Origin: Massariosphaeria phaeospora
Taxonomy: Eukaryota > Ascomycota > Dothideomycetes > Pleosporales
Direction: 5' to 3'
Assembly: GCA_011032825.1 (NCBI GenBank)
Contig: JAADJZ010000015.1
Span: 558,001 to 622,000, forward strand
DNA length: 64,000 nt
The position numbers were made by a program, and so were the translations under genes. The notes under the pieces were generated by a model. That model saw only the letters and a program-made list of their open reading frames with translations, made no database searches and was not told the DNA's origin. Of the stretch, positions 33,618 through 45,903 are shown one piece after another; the stretch's first letter is position 1; the number at the start of each line of letters is the position of its first letter.

Positions 33618-35062
33618 GTTGATGTGGATGTGGTGGATGCCCTGTGGCACGATGCAGTAGTTGGGTGACGGCTCTGGCAGCAGCTGGTGGTGGTCGTCTG
33701 GTTCGAAATAGGTCGTCGTTCTGGCCGCTTGTCAGTCCGTGTGCAAAAGCGCAGCGAGAGGATGGAGCCTACCGATTATGCGCCGATAATCTAGAGGGGG
33801 TGGGCCGTCGCAACGAAGAATGAGGTTGGGTGGGCGAAGTACGGAATAAGGTGACAGAGGGGGAGAGATGTCAGGTTGCTGCGGGGTGGCAGGGCTTAGG
33901 GTATATTTAACAGGCAGCGTGGGCCACGGGTGGCAGGAGAGATGGTGGGTGACTCGGCTCTGGGCGGCCGATGACTGTCCTGATCGCGGGCGCGGTAAGC
34001 GGCGTAGAGGGCCTGACAGGTTGCTTCGCCTGGTACACCTGGTACGGTAGTGTTGAGGCTGGGTGCAGGTGGTGCCGTCGGTGCCGTGGTGGGTGCCGCC
34101 TGCGCGAGCGAGTGGGAGCGGCCTACGTCATCTATCCACCGGTGCAAAGCAGGAAGCAGGAAGCAGGAAGCAGGAAGCAGGCTAGACGGGAACTCTCGGC
34201 GGCCAACGGCGCTTTTGCAGGGCGAGCGATGGGTGGTGCCGTCTCCTGAGCGCAGGCGGTGAGTTTTGCGGTCTTGAGCCTGGTGACCAGCAAGAGTGTT
34301 CTCGTCTGCTGCCGACGTACGTTCACCGCGGGGGCCGCAGCGCCGCCTCAGCTCGACCCCTCCCCCTCCAACCACCGCCGCCGGGCCCCGCCGCTCACCG
34401 GAAGGAACACATGCCTCACTTCAAAGTTCACTCCTTCAGCCTGACACCTTCTTTGCAGTAATTGCAAGCTGTCATTTCTATGTACCGGAGAACACATTTC
34501 CATGCAGTCATACATGGACTTCAGTCATACATACATGGAGGTGCTAGCTACTCTGTCATTATCGCCGCGACCGAGCACTCTTGTCTGTCTCTTTGCACCC
34601 TCTGTCCCGACTGGCCCGGGCCAGGCTGCCTGGACGGCCTGTGTAAACTCAGCACAAGTAACCTGATGACGGGGACCGGCATGCATTGCCTGAGGCCACT
34701 GGCTAAAAGCCTCTCATTGGAGGGGGTCGAGTGTCTTAAAGCTACCTTGACCCAGCTGGGGATCCATGCCGAAATGCTCCTGCCCTTAGTCTAACTCAGA
34801 CGAATTGAGTAGAAATCTATGAACCGTGAAAACAGAGGGCCAAGGGCCGTAGTACGACCGTGAGCTTTCGTACCTATTGTCGTAGGCTATCGTTTGTTGG
34901 AGCCCGCGATCATGAGTGTTTGTTGAAGCAAGTAAAGCGCTTTGACATGCTGAGGCCACACTGCACACAGAGAGCGACTCCACTTTCCAATGTGTAGAAG
35001 CCCCCAAACGGCCTGTACGTTCGTCGCCCATTAGGCAATGTCAGCCCCCGAAAAGGCCGCGT
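33618..35062. other. Intergenic with a heptamer microsatellite
   Basis: About 1.4 kb holds the DUF3824 promoter and the 3' flank of HEM25. There are five perfect tandem copies of AAGCAGG at 34147-34181. CA-rich and C-rich strips follow near 34360-34400. Short open frames on both strands overlap one another and look like chance. No RNA gene was recognised. Confidence 0.5.
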
Positions 35063-36114
35063 TTAGGCCTTGTCTTCGACGGTATCCTGCCAGCCCACTT
35101 CCGCCCTGCGAATCAACTCCTCGTAGACCGTCCACGCAAGCGCTGAACTGATCGCTTTTCTAGCGATTCTGATCCCTAATCCATCGAATAGGCTCCTCAT
35201 CCCTTCTTCTCTCAACATAGTCCTCGCTGCGTGAACCATGTTCCCGTACTTGCTGGGCATGAGTTGTATCCGCGTCTTGATGGCATCGAACGGGTTCGTA
35301 ACCGTGGTACCAAAACCAGCCGCCACGACTCCCGAAAGAAAGTTGATGCCAGCGGATGTACTGGAGGACAATCTTGCACCACCACCTGATTTCTCTTCGA
35401 TCTTGGTCGCGACTCTGGAGAGGCGTCTCTTGCATTGCTCGTAGAAAACCACGTATAGGCCGGCGTATGGTGCATCCCGCACAGCCGTCGCTCCGAAACC
35501 GGCAAAGAACCCTCTCAACCCTTCTCTTTGAACTATATCCCGGGACGCCGAGAATAGCGATGTATAAGAGTACAGGCTACTCTCGTACCGCACCTTGATG
35601 ACGGTAATCGGCATCATAAGAAACCCAGCCCAGGTTCTGGCCGCCGCGCCTGTGGCCAGGTTCGCTGTGTTGCTCAGCTTCGGCAACGAGCTAGAATGCA
35701 CGGCACCCGTATTCCCAGCTTCACCGCTTGCGCGCAATCTCGCCTGGGCAACATTCTGTCGCAGTGCGTTCAAGCCCGAAAAGTATATCGCAGAGCCGCA
35801 TCCTGTGCGCAGGGTGCTGGGCAATGTCCCCCTCCAGAATTGTCGTAGGGGTTTTGGTCCGTTGGCTATCGATTTAATCGTGGCAAGCAGCGTGTTTTGG
35901 CGTGCCTGCTGGACGCGGGTCTTCAGTACATCGGCGGGTTGGAGCAGGACTGCGGAAAGGATACCTGAGTTCAGGCCCGCAAAGAAGTGAACTATTATTT
36001 ACGTTAGCGCTCTATCATAGAAGGGTAGACTGGTGAATTAATGATTAAAGCTGTCGAAGCCTCACAGCTAAACTTACAGTATGATGACGAGCGCGACTGC
36101 AAGCCATCTGACAT
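35063..36114 (-). CDS. Mitochondrial glycine carrier Hem25 (SLC25A38 type)
   Basis: Two exons: 36114-36078 (12 codons plus one base) and 35991-35063, separated by an 86-nt intron; 321 residues. The first exon is short but joins to give [17 protein letters not shown], the usual N-terminus of the family. The three mitochondrial carrier repeats carry their signatures: [22 protein letters not shown] (Thr where most carriers have Asp/Glu, as in SLC25A38) and [10 protein letters not shown]. Six transmembrane helices are expected in the inner mitochondrial membrane. The protein imports glycine for 5-aminolevulinate synthesis, the first step of haem synthesis. The carrier family is certain; the glycine assignment rests on the second-repeat motif and overall similarity. 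Confidence 0.87.
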
Positions 36115-36594
36115 GACCGCGCCGTCAATCCGAAAGAGCTACAGGTGAAATCGGAGTAGGCCAACGCTCTGCATAGTGCGAGCAGCTACACATGTAGGGT
36201 GAGCTCCATCGTAGCTGAGGTTGCTTTGTTAAGATGCGCGTCGGAGGATTCATGCATGACGTTATGATGCTCTGCCGTGAAAACCCGAGCCAACGGCGTG
36301 TCGGCATGCCGAGGTGCTAATTTTGGCCTGCGATGAGAGCTTCTTCTTGACTCTCAGGATATAGCAGATTTGGGTCATAGGCTTTAGCATTATGGTTTTT
36401 AGTTTGTTAGGTGTAGATTTCTTGCATATTTACGCTGTGCCAAAATCTATTGTTATGAGCAGCCGGCCTACGAAATATTGTAGAGGTATCGATGTTGGCT
36501 AGCTAGACTTCCCGGATTACTAACCTCTCTGAAGGAATAGAGCACCCTAACGCCCAATTTCTTTCCACTACGTTGACAAGACAAGGCAACAACC
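36115..36594. other. Intergenic between HEM25 and TRAPPC11
   Basis: About 480 bp, the HEM25 promoter and TRAPPC11 3' flank. The part around 36380-36480 is AT-rich with TTTTTAGTTTGTTAG-like words. There is no gene or RNA that I can support. Confidence 0.4.
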
Positions 36595-39500
36595 CTACTG
36601 CTCACTAGGCTGACTGCCATCAGCTCCGTGGACCCAGACACTGACTCCTGTCTTATCCATCCTTAGACCATCCGTAGCGGTAATCTTCAAGGTCTTGTTG
36701 AAGTAGCGATCCACGACTTTGAGCTGGGGCGTAATCCATACACCGCTGACCAAGGGCAGGACATTGTATCTTGCAGTCTGCCGGCTGAGGGGTAGTAAAT
36801 GCAGAGTCCGGGTCAAATACCCACTGAAACCAAATTCCTCGCCGCCTTCTTGCATCCTTAGCTCAAACGTAAGGTGGTGCATGGTTGGGTTCTCCAGTGT
36901 GTAGTCCATATGAATAAGGGAGGGAACTGTAGCTGACCGATGTGCACTTGCGAGCACACGAGGCTCACTACCTGGTAAGTGTATACGGGGAATTGGAAGA
37001 CTCGTTGTTACTGGCGCATTATCCGGGTTATCAGACCGCTGCCATGTAACTTCTAGGGTTGTATCAAGATTCGTTGGGCGACGTTCCTCAAGGCTGAATT
37101 TCCGAGAGTCGACGCCGAATGACCACTCGTGCATGTCTTGCGAACTCATGGTCACATCAGCTGTGTCAAATTCGTTCGTAATATTGCACGTGGCGCCACC
37201 GTGGATAACGTGTATTTTCACAGCCACGTCTTTGATGATAAGAACGTCCTCTGCAAAGGATGCAATCTTGGCCCTCAAGTGCCATTTCTGGGCGATGCCG
37301 AAAGCATTAGTCGCCTCAGTCTGATTCGATTCGCCGTCCTGAAGTGCGAAATAACTAGGCCAGGGGTCGGGATGCATGCGGGGGGTGAAATCGTAACTAG
37401 TTTCGAAAGGTCCATTGAAGACTAAATCGGCAATAAGGGTTTTTGAAATGGGAATGTCGCAGTCGCTAAGAAGATGGTAAAGTACCTTGACTTCTAAGGC
37501 ATAATCAGCAGACTCAGAAGGAGCCTCAAATCGAATCTTTTCTGTGGTACTGGCCCCTCGTGCAAGGCGACCGACAACATGACCAGGAAGGTCTACGTCT
37601 GTCGAGCCTTCGAGGGATGGCGGTACTTCCTTCATGGGTGTAGACGCATCTCGATCCATCCAAGCGTATCCCAAAGTGTCTTTGGATCGCCCAAGCAGTC
37701 TGACTTCCAGAACTGCTTCGGTATCTTCTTCTTCCTTGTTCAGTATTTCGATTGTCAAGTTGATAGGCTCGTCTGTGTAATAGTGGTCACGAAGGTTAGG
37801 AAGTCGTATTTCCATCTTCGGTGGCTTAGGCAGAACCTTGACTGCTTTTCCAGAATCTCTATTTAGCCTGCGGGGTTTCACTTGAGGACTAGACTTGAGC
37901 CACCATGTAGGCAAACCGTCCGTCTTAAGGTTTGTATCGGAGAAAATGAGATCAAAGTGATCGGTGATAATCTCGAAAACACCACTGATGGCTTCGACAT
38001 CGCCCGCTTCGCGAAATATAATTGGGAAGCTGTATATCTTAGTCTGTCCGGGATGAATAGTCAGATCTGAGGTTCCCATCCACTGAGGCTTGTGTTCACC
38101 CAGAACGGACGAGGTTATCTCTTCCAAGTCACATTCGAACATTCTCGAGGCATCTCCTGATACCGACTGGTCCATCTCGTGAGATAGTCGAATCTTATTC
38201 AAACACCCGCTGAATTGGAACGTCAAGGATGATAACGTGATCGGGGCAGAGCCTGGTCTGGCTGACGAAGAGATCGCAATTTGTGAGGGTAGAGACTCGC
38301 CAACATTTCCCTCACCTTCTGAGAAGGTAAACGCCACCGACACTGGACTGTTAGCTCTCAGAGGTGACCGTGGCGGAACTTAACGTACAGCATGAGACAA
38401 AGTCCGCAGAGTTTAGACTGACGTTCAGCTTGCCCTTCGGATAGTCTTCTTGTGAAAACGAGCTTAGACATGCCATGAGATCATGTTTGTATCTTGTCTT
38501 GCCGCTAAATACTGCTTCGAATCAGTGATGACCAAAAAGGGCAGTTACATACGAACCTGGCGAAGTGAGTTCCCATTCGGTAGCGATGTAGGTTTCCGGA
38601 TCTCGGACCCGTAGCGCACATTCGTGGAGACCCCATAATACCTCTGAGGCAAGACTCCACCAACCTTCTCTCCGCCAGGACATTGTTTCCCAGAGCGGAC
38701 GAAGCACTTTGAAAGCATCATCAAATCTCTTGACGTGGAGCAATGTCCTAGCGACCTCTAAATGCAGTTGCTCGACCTTACGGTGTTGTCCTCGAGCTTT
38801 GAACTCGACAAGTGCAGCGTTCAATTTGCTCACGATATCTTTCCAATGCTCAAATCCACCAGAAGTACCAGTGACGGGTATTTCCATGTGTGGTTCTGGC
38901 ACGAGATAATTGTCATATATCTGGTTTCTATTAGAGACCTTGGTGGCTGGTGACATGCCGGGAGGTGTGCGGTCTTCTTCAGGAATATCCCGCGCCAAAA
39001 GGTAACGCCTTTTCGCATGATCGGCTGATATCTTATACCAGTAGCCGGGATGGTGAAGGAGCTCCCAAGGAGGTAACCGCTCGCCAATAGAGAAATGTTT
39101 CTCTGGCAGCACAAATATCGTACTGACACCGTCTACGAGCGGATCGATGTCTGAGATGGGTTGCAAGATCTTGAAATCGGGGAGTTCAGTGCGCCGTATA
39201 GCCTGAGCCATAACTTCGGCCCACCTAGACTCCCAGGCCTCCCAGCCGTAATTTGATGAGCCTTTCGCTCTACGGTCTAACAGATCCTTTAACCGGAATT
39301 TGTACTTGAACCAGGATTGTGCGGCTGACGTCGTATGGCCGTTCCATAGTTGACACCGGATGTGTCGAAGCGCAATTGCATCAGCGAGTAAACGTATTTC
39401 ATCCCATCTAGGCGACCAGTTCGCGGTAGTTTCGAAAAGTCCTTCTGGCCCGAACAGCGCGTCCAGAGCAATGTTGTAATGCCTTTGTGCAGCATCCATC

Positions 39501-40518
39501 TCCTGGCGGAATTCCGCAAAGACACCGAGTTTGAAGTCATAGCGCACGCCCCAGCCTGGACTGGAGAGAACCTGTGAGGTCCCTCGAGTCGGCGGTGCGG
39601 TTGGAGGAGGTATGGTACCTCTACTCTTCTTTCTTCTCGCATGTTTGGTCAGATCCCGGTAATATTCAACGCAGATAGGCTGCAGAGTAGACAGAACGGA
39701 AATCACAAATGAGCGAAGCTCAACCTGGGATGTATTTGGCGGCAGGAAAAACAGTGAGTTCTTAGGATCTAGGCCGGTGGCACGTCGAATAGTTGGTAGG
39801 CGCTCTTCGATCTCAGGGGCTTCAAGTACTGTCCTATCGCTTAGTAGCACGACCACGTATCTAGTGCGGTAGGCTGACTTTTGGATCTGTGACTTGAGCT
39901 TGTTTATCTCAGCTTTCAGATGATTGTCGTGCAGGCTGTTGGTAATTGGATCCGTAGTAAAGTTGAAGAAGGATATGAACACGGACGGCACATAGTTCTG
40001 ATGTTTGGCAACCCAAGAGGATGTCATAACGCCATCAGGAAATATTTGAGAAGCTGGAGATAGTGGAGAGACCGGGGAATGCAGAACCCGAGAACTCATA
40101 GGGGCGGCGGCGGGACTACCCGGAGGTGTAGTCTCAGAAGTTGGGGGCGCATCGGCTTTCTTCGGTGGCAGTTGGAATTCCTGTTGATTATGAGTATGTA
40201 GTCGTATGTACAAAGTCCAGGCCCCTGACCTACCCTCCCGACTGTCCGTATCCTGAAGCCTAGTATGTTCCCCCTTCGGCTGAAGCCTCGTCCATTCCAG
40301 GGCGCGGTTGTCCCGTCTGCGCTCCAGAACTCGTGTAGCAGCTGCGTTGCGCGTTCACCAGTGACCGGAGGAATCTCTGACTTGAGCGTAGTCCGTGCCG
40401 TGCCAGGGAACACATCCTGGATTGGGGGAAGTGATTCGAGCTGTGTACTTGCGCCCAGGCCTGAAAGAACAATGAAGGGCAGATTATGCAGGACGTATTC
40501 TGGTGGATACGCATCCAT
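36595..40518 (-). CDS. TRAPP complex subunit TRAPPC11 (foie gras/gryzun)
   Basis: Four exons: 40518-40234, 40180-38557, 38511-38389 and 38342-36595; 1259 residues. The start MDAYPPEYVLHNLP and the first junction (RTVGR to EFQLPPKK) are typical. The third exon could begin three bases earlier (38514) without changing frame. The N-terminal third resembles the conserved TRAPPC11 region (VFISFFNFTTDP, RTRYVVVLLSD, KNSLFFLPPN). The foie-gras helical domain follows, with WGVRYDFKLGVFAEFR and HRKVEQLHLEVARTLL. The C-terminal half is beta-rich, as in the gryzun region (SLTFQFSGCLNKIRL). In the family this subunit belongs to the metazoan/fungal TRAPPIII-type complex, which activates a Rab1/Ypt1 GTPase in ER-to-Golgi traffic and autophagy; budding yeast lacks it. 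It shares a divergent promoter with RXT2. Confidence 0.9.
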
Positions 40519-41016
40519 GTCGGCGCGCGATAGCTACCTCTCCATGGACAGGAGGGCGTGACCGAAGCTGCGAGAGGGTGGGTAGCCAGGCTTCTATTCT
40601 TGCGTGGCGGTGGTGGTGGTGGTGGTGGTAGTACAGCGTGGGGAGCTATGGCTGACACTAGGACCTCGAGAAGGGGTTGGATGCTGAGGCGGCTGGGCCA
40701 TGCACCTATGTAGGTATTTATGATGCGCCATGAATGGCGCAGACAAGAGGCACGATGTCGGCGGTTCCCAGCTCGCAGCTCCGACAGCCAAGGCACGTGC
40801 ACCCTCCGCCGCCCGCGCTCCCACTCCAGCGTCCAGAGCCTAGGCTTGTCTTGAGGACTCCTCTCTCCGCGACAATTCACCTCCGCCTACTGAAGACGCT
40901 CCACTTCGCCGCGTCGCGCCAGTATATCGCCGTTGTCTTCCATCGCAACAACATCTCGCACTAAGACACAGCTCCGCCAACTTCTGCACAGAGCTGGCCT
41001 GCGCGCTCTCGTCACC
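40519..41016. promoter_or_regulatory. Shared promoter of TRAPPC11 and RXT2
   Basis: This is 498 bp between two divergent start codons. It contains a run of GGT repeats near 40609-40629 (CCA on the other strand) and several short GC-rich words. No TATA box is obvious. It is a regulatory region by position only. Confidence 0.55.
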
Positions 41017-42527
41017 ATGGCCGGGTCGCAACAGCAGCAGATCATTGACACCATATTCAATATGAAGAGGCGCATACTCCGCAAGGACGACTGTAAGAGC
41101 GCTGCCACCTTCCACCCAGCCGCCAACTGATCGTAGCAGCGTCTGACGGCGAGGAGACCGACTCGCCCTACCACGAACGGCGGCAGAACCTCAAGCGCAA
41201 AGCCCTGTACGCTCGTTCCGGCGACCCAGAGTACCTGTCGGATCCCCGGCCATACAAGAAGGTTTGTGTGCTGCTCCCCGCGTCCAGACCCAAGCTGAGC
41301 GAGGCCCCATCTAGCGCATCGAACATGCAGGCTACAAGCGATCGATTCTGCAACGGAATCCGCCGCGATACGATCCCGATGGTGACATTGTCGAGCCCTG
41401 CGACGAGTATGAAGACGAGGACGATCTGTCTACCGTGGAAGAGAACCCATATGCCGACATCCGACTTGAGAGTACGTAGACTCCAGCTATGCGCTTCGAG
41501 CATCTATTAACTAGCACATGCAGATCTCCTCGCGCCGTTGACTTCTGCCGCCGACCTCCCAAACCACCCCTCCTTGAGCGCGGCGTATACATCGAAACAC
41601 CTCACGGATCTTACAACCGAAGCAGGCGCAATTTCGCGCCGAGAGCAAATCTTACTATCACAAGCAAAGAGTCTATCGACCAAGCTTCAGGGCGACTCTT
41701 GCTTCGCGCCCAGTGCGTTGGCGAGTATGACTGGTGTTGAGACCCTGCAGGATCCTTGGGCGAACGTCGCGAACGGGGCGGCGACCAACAGGGAAGCTCG
41801 AGCAACGCCCCAGATACCTGTCCCTAACGGGACACGAGGTACTTCGCACACTGCACAGGACGTAGACATGGAGGATGCGGGGCAGCTGAGTGGCGCCCCA
41901 TTACAGCCTGTCGCGAGCAATGGCGAGCAACTAAGTGAGATGCCGAATGGCACAACAGAACCTGTGACAAACGGCGTCTCTCATACGATCTCTCCGCAAC
42001 AGCAGGAAAACGGGGACCGGCCTCCCTCTCCGCCAGCAGAAGATATTTCCGACACCGCTTCACAACAAACCGCACATCGCATGACGACACGCGCGCGAGC
42101 GCAAGCAGCCACGAGTCCTTCCCCACCATCATCTCCCTCCAACGGCATCAACCACATCCATCCCCTCTTCACCTTCGCGACTGACTCGCTACCCGACCGC
42201 GACTTCGGACTTCCGCAAGCCGAGGCGGAGGAGACGCGCATGCTCTTAATGGCGTACGTACAAAAACAAGAAGAAGTATCGCGCGTCTCTACGGATCTGT
42301 ACTTGGGCATGATGCAAGCCGAGCGCATGCGGCAGGACGTGTTCAAGTGGTCCAAAGCCGAGGCTCACGTGGGCGAAATGAGCGACGGCGAGGACTGGTA
42401 TGACCAGGAAGAATGGAGTCTTGATGAAGATCTGGCGAAGGGGAAAGATGAGGAAGAAGATGATACTGTGGTGGCTGGGAAGAAGTCTACAAGACAGCGG
42501 AAAAAGCCGGATAAGGAGGACCGGTAG
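41017..42527 (+). CDS. Rxt2, subunit of the Rpd3L histone deacetylase complex
   Basis: Four exons: 41017-41092, 41137-41261, 41315-41471 and 41524-42527; 453 residues. Junctions are supported by the RXT2 N-terminal domain: residues after MKRRILRKDD, the YLSDPRPYKKRIEHAGYKR block, ILQRNPPRYDPDGDIVEP, ENPYADIRLENLLAPLTSA and DLPNHPSLS. The second exon has a tandem acceptor (CAG three bases later) that would drop one residue. The C-terminal half is disordered apart from a helical segment (EAEETRMLLMAYVQKQEEVSRV), and it ends in an acidic then Lys/Arg-rich tail. Rxt2 is a core member of the large Rpd3 deacetylase complex, which represses transcription at promoters. It converges on the prolyl-tRNA synthetase gene, with 169 bp between stops. 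Confidence 0.88.
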
Positions 42528-42696
42528 ACGTTTGGGTAAGCCTTTTTGACCAGAAATCTTCCATATGGAACCCCACCACTATATCTTAGCAATACCCACG
42601 TTTCTACATTGAGAACATGTCAAATCAGTTGATCTTGCACAATCAGTACATGCTACTAAACACTGTACATATAGTATACATATGCCGCCTACGTCC

Positions 42697-44584
42697 TTAC
42701 AACTGCTCCAACAGTCTCGCTACCTCCACTGCCAGTTCATCCATGCCAACATCATTCTTGACCCCCAACCGTCTGCACTGCACCTCCACCTTTCTGCTCT
42801 CCTTCCACCCGCGTCCCAGCACCACAATCACCGGATAACCTATCAGATCCGCATCCCGCAGCTTCCACCCGTAACTCTTAATCGGCCGGTCATCCAACAT
42901 CAAATCCATCTTCTGCTCCGCCTCCCCGTTCCCATTCCCATTCCCATTTCCATTCCCCAGCCGCGCGTCCCGCAGTACATCATACACCTCCTCGCCATCC
43001 TCCTCTGCTATCTGCGGCGTTGTCACAACGAGGACTTCAAACGGCGCAATGACCCGCGGCCAATTCAGCCCACGGTCATCAGCGAGTAAAGACGCGACTG
43101 CGCCGATCAGCCGCGACACGCCGATGCCGTGGCAGCCCATCTGCAGCGCCTGTTTCTCTTTCTGGTTGGGGACGGGGACATGTGCGTTGAGGGGCTCGCT
43201 GTACCGCGTGCCGAGATGGAAGGTGTGTCCGATTTCGATCGCTCTCTGGACGGCGAGCTTGCCGGTCGCGCACCGCGGGCAGGAGTCGCCGGCGTGGATG
43301 GGGCTTAGATTGCCGGCGTGGAGATGGGTGGGCTGGTTGGAGAGTGCAGGCGGGATCTTAATGCGGGAGTCGTAGACGTAGAGTGGGGGGTTCGTGGCTT
43401 GGGGCGCGAGGGCCTGCAGGGTAGAGGGCTCGATGCCGGAGTCGATGTCGATGCCGAGGTTCTTCAGGGCGTGGCAGTTTACGTAGATGGAGATTTGGTG
43501 TGGTTCTGCGTCTTTGCAGAAAGGGACGTAGATATGCACAAGGGCTTTCCGATCGGTGGTGATGCCGAGGAACTCCGAGCAGTCGCGCGGGTCTAGAGAT
43601 TCCTCACTATGTACAGTATCCCACATCTCGACGAGCTCTTCGTTGGCAACGTAGTCACAAGAGCTACAGGACCAGATGTTGTCCTCGCCTTTGGGAGACA
43701 CGAAATGGTACTCGTGGCTGAGCTTGCCGCCCATGTTGCCGGAATCGGCGTCAGCTACTACGTAAGGGAGTTTGAGCTCGTTGAAGAAGTTGTTGTAAGC
43801 TTGACGGACGGATTTGTAGGTTTCGAGGGCATGATCATGGGAGTAGTCGAATGTGTAGAGATCTTTCATCAGGAACTCTTTGGCACGGAGGAGGCCTTGA
43901 CGCGGACGTCGTTCGTCGCGGTATTTGCGTCCGATTTGGTAGAGGCGTAGTGGTAGGTCTTTATACGAGTGTACCATACCACTAACAAGCGATGTAATCT
44001 CTTCTTCGTGAGTAGGGGATAGAAGGAATCCCGACTCTTTCCGGTCATTGAGACGGAGGAGCTCTGAGTTTTCGGAGTACCGTCCGCTCTGCCGCCATAG
44101 TGCCTCCGTGGTGATCGACGAGAGTGATAGCTTTGATGCGCCGAGAGACTGCATGTGTTTATCTATCAGGCCTTCGAGTTTGTTCTGGACACGGAGACCA
44201 AGGGGCAGGAGGTGGAAGACCCCTGAGTGTGCCTACACGTGATCAGCCCTGTGCAGGTGTTGTGCGATCGACCAGGGACTTATTACTTGACGGAGGAAGC
44301 CGCCTCGAACGAGTAAGGCATGGGAGTCATCTTTAGAGCCATCAGTACGTGAATTAGGTGTGAGTGGTAATAATATTTACCGTCCTCTCCATCCTGAGGT
44401 GAAATGCCCCCAGTGGGTGCCCAGTATCTTGATAGTCGATTCCTCGCGTCTGGCTGTGTCTCCAGTCAATGCAATTAGATATTGCAAACTCATCGGTGTA
44501 TGAGCCATTACATACGGCTAAGAATCTAGTATTTCGGAACAGTCTGGTTGGATGTGTTCCCCTCCACCTACGCGCCGTCGTCAT
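42697..44584 (-). CDS. Mitochondrial prolyl-tRNA synthetase
   Basis: Four exons: 44584-44516, 44394-44382 (13 nt), 44330-44287 and 44232-42697; 553 residues. The last two exons are secure. The first exon (Arg/Thr-rich, fitting a mitochondrial presequence) and the 13-nt micro-exon are inferred because they restore DGEDD before SHALLVRGGFLRQ. Class II landmarks: motif 1 GFLRQAHSGVFHLLPLG, motif 2 YRDERRPRQGLLRAKEFLMKD and motif 3 GIGVSRLIGAVASLL. The protein is short like AIM10-type mitochondrial enzymes. An Asn-Gly repeat (GNGNGNGNGNG), encoded by a hexamer repeat near 42926-42958, is inserted in the C-terminal anticodon-binding domain. It charges tRNA-Pro in the mitochondrial matrix. It is head-to-head with uL10m. 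Confidence 0.88.
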
Positions 44585-44871
44585 TGGCGCTCAATTCCTG
44601 TAGATCCACACCCGATAAGATTGACAGACAAGGGAAAGCTGATAAGATAAAACAAGACGTAGAAAGGAGAATGAACCGAGTGACGCGCAATTGATGATTG
44701 AGCAATGGAGTGTGTGCAAGTTGAAGCATCAGTTGAGCACGGACCACTCGAGCCCTTGAGCTCCAAATAATTTCTAGAGAACCGCCCTCCATCCCCTCCA
44801 CGTAGCAACGACGAATTCAGGTGAGTATGCGCGTCAATTGCTCTTAGGATGAGTACTGATCATATTTTAGA
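44585..44871. promoter_or_regulatory. Bidirectional promoter of mitochondrial ProRS and uL10m
   Basis: 287 bp separate the two divergent starts. It includes a GATAAGATAAAA word near 44640-44651 and moderate AT content near the middle. No clear TATA box is visible. It is inferred from position; both products work in mitochondrial translation, so joint control is plausible. Confidence 0.6.
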
Positions 44872-45903
44872 ATGCCTCCACGAATACGCATCCGACCGCG
44901 CGCCCTGCGAGTCCGCATTACCCATCCGCACCACTCCCTCCCGCAAACCCACACCTACGCCTCCCTCGCAACAGCAACAGCCACGACACCAGCACCTCCA
45001 ATACACCAGAACCTCCGCGCAGTCCCACCAGTCCTCCGCTACCCGCCCACGCAGCCACCCTCACACAAACCTCCAGAGGTCCGCAAAACCCAGCTCCACC
45101 GCCAATACCAGTCGACATTGAAGTCCTCCCCCTTAATCCTGCTGTTCCAACACAACAACATAAAAGCGCAAGAATGGATGGGGATACGGCGCGAACTCGC
45201 ATCCGCGCTGCGCAAAGTCGATGCCGAGAGGCTGCAGAATGGGCAGGATGCGTATGCCGACGATATCAAGGTCCAGGTTATCCAGACAGGCATTTTCGCG
45301 AGTGCATTGAGGGTCGTGGAGTTTTTTAAGCCTGAGGAAAATATTCTGGATCATGCGCAGCACCCGACGGATCCTAGGACGCCAACGAGTGCCCTGGTAC
45401 CGCAGACGACGAACAAGTCCGACGACGAGCGCTTCACGCATGGCCTGTCGAAACGCGCATACGAGGCTGCCTCGAACCGAAAGCTGAAGCTGGAACTGGA
45501 GCCCTTGTTCGCGGGCCCGCTGGCCATCGTGGCGTTCCCAACTGTCTCCCCGCAGCATCTCAAATCGGCGCTTTCGACTCTCGCGCCTTCTAGAGAGTTC
45601 CCGGCTCCGAGGAGGAAGGTAAACCCGAACTACCACGAGCCCGCGGTCCAGGCTGGTCTCCAGAAGCTGATGTTGCTCGGCGCGAGGGTGGAGGGTAGAG
45701 TGTTCGATCAAGAAGGCACGAGATGGGTTGGCGGAATTGACGGAGGCATCGATGGGCTCAGGGCACAGCTTGTGCACATGCTGCAAGGTGTGGGCGGTTC
45801 GGTCACGAGTGTGTTGGAAGGTACGAGTCGGAGTATATACTTCACAGTTGAGGGTCGGAGAATGGATATGGAGGAGAAAGAGAAAGGCGATACCAAAGAG
45901 TAG
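44872..45903 (+). CDS. Mitochondrial large-subunit ribosomal protein uL10m (MRPL11)
   Basis: Single exon, 343 residues. The N-terminus is rich in Arg, Pro and Thr with few acidic residues, as expected for a mitochondrial targeting peptide. The uL10 core starts near residue 70 with RKTQLHRQYQSTLKSSPLIL and continues LFQHNNIKAQEWMGIRREL, the pattern of fungal MRPL11. The middle is interrupted by a fungal-type variable stretch, then LFAGPLAIVAFP and SPQHLKSALSTL follow. uL10m anchors the stalk where translation factors dock on the mitoribosome. The stop lies 154 bp from the stop of the convergent HIT gene. Confidence 0.85.
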   Translation: MPPRIRIRPRALRVRITHPHHSLPQTHTYASLATATATTPAPPIHQNLRAVPPVLRYPPTQPPSHKPPEVRKTQLHRQYQSTLKSSPLILLFQHNNIKAQEWMGIRRELASALRKVDAERLQNGQDAYADDIKVQVIQTGIFASALRVVEFFKPEENILDHAQHPTDPRTPTSALVPQTTNKSDDERFTHGLSKRAYEAASNRKLKLELEPLFAGPLAIVAFPTVSPQHLKSALSTLAPSREFPAPRRKVNPNYHEPAVQAGLQKLMLLGARVEGRVFDQEGTRWVGGIDGGIDGLRAQLVHMLQGVGGSVTSVLEGTSRSIYFTVEGRRMDMEEKEKGDTKE

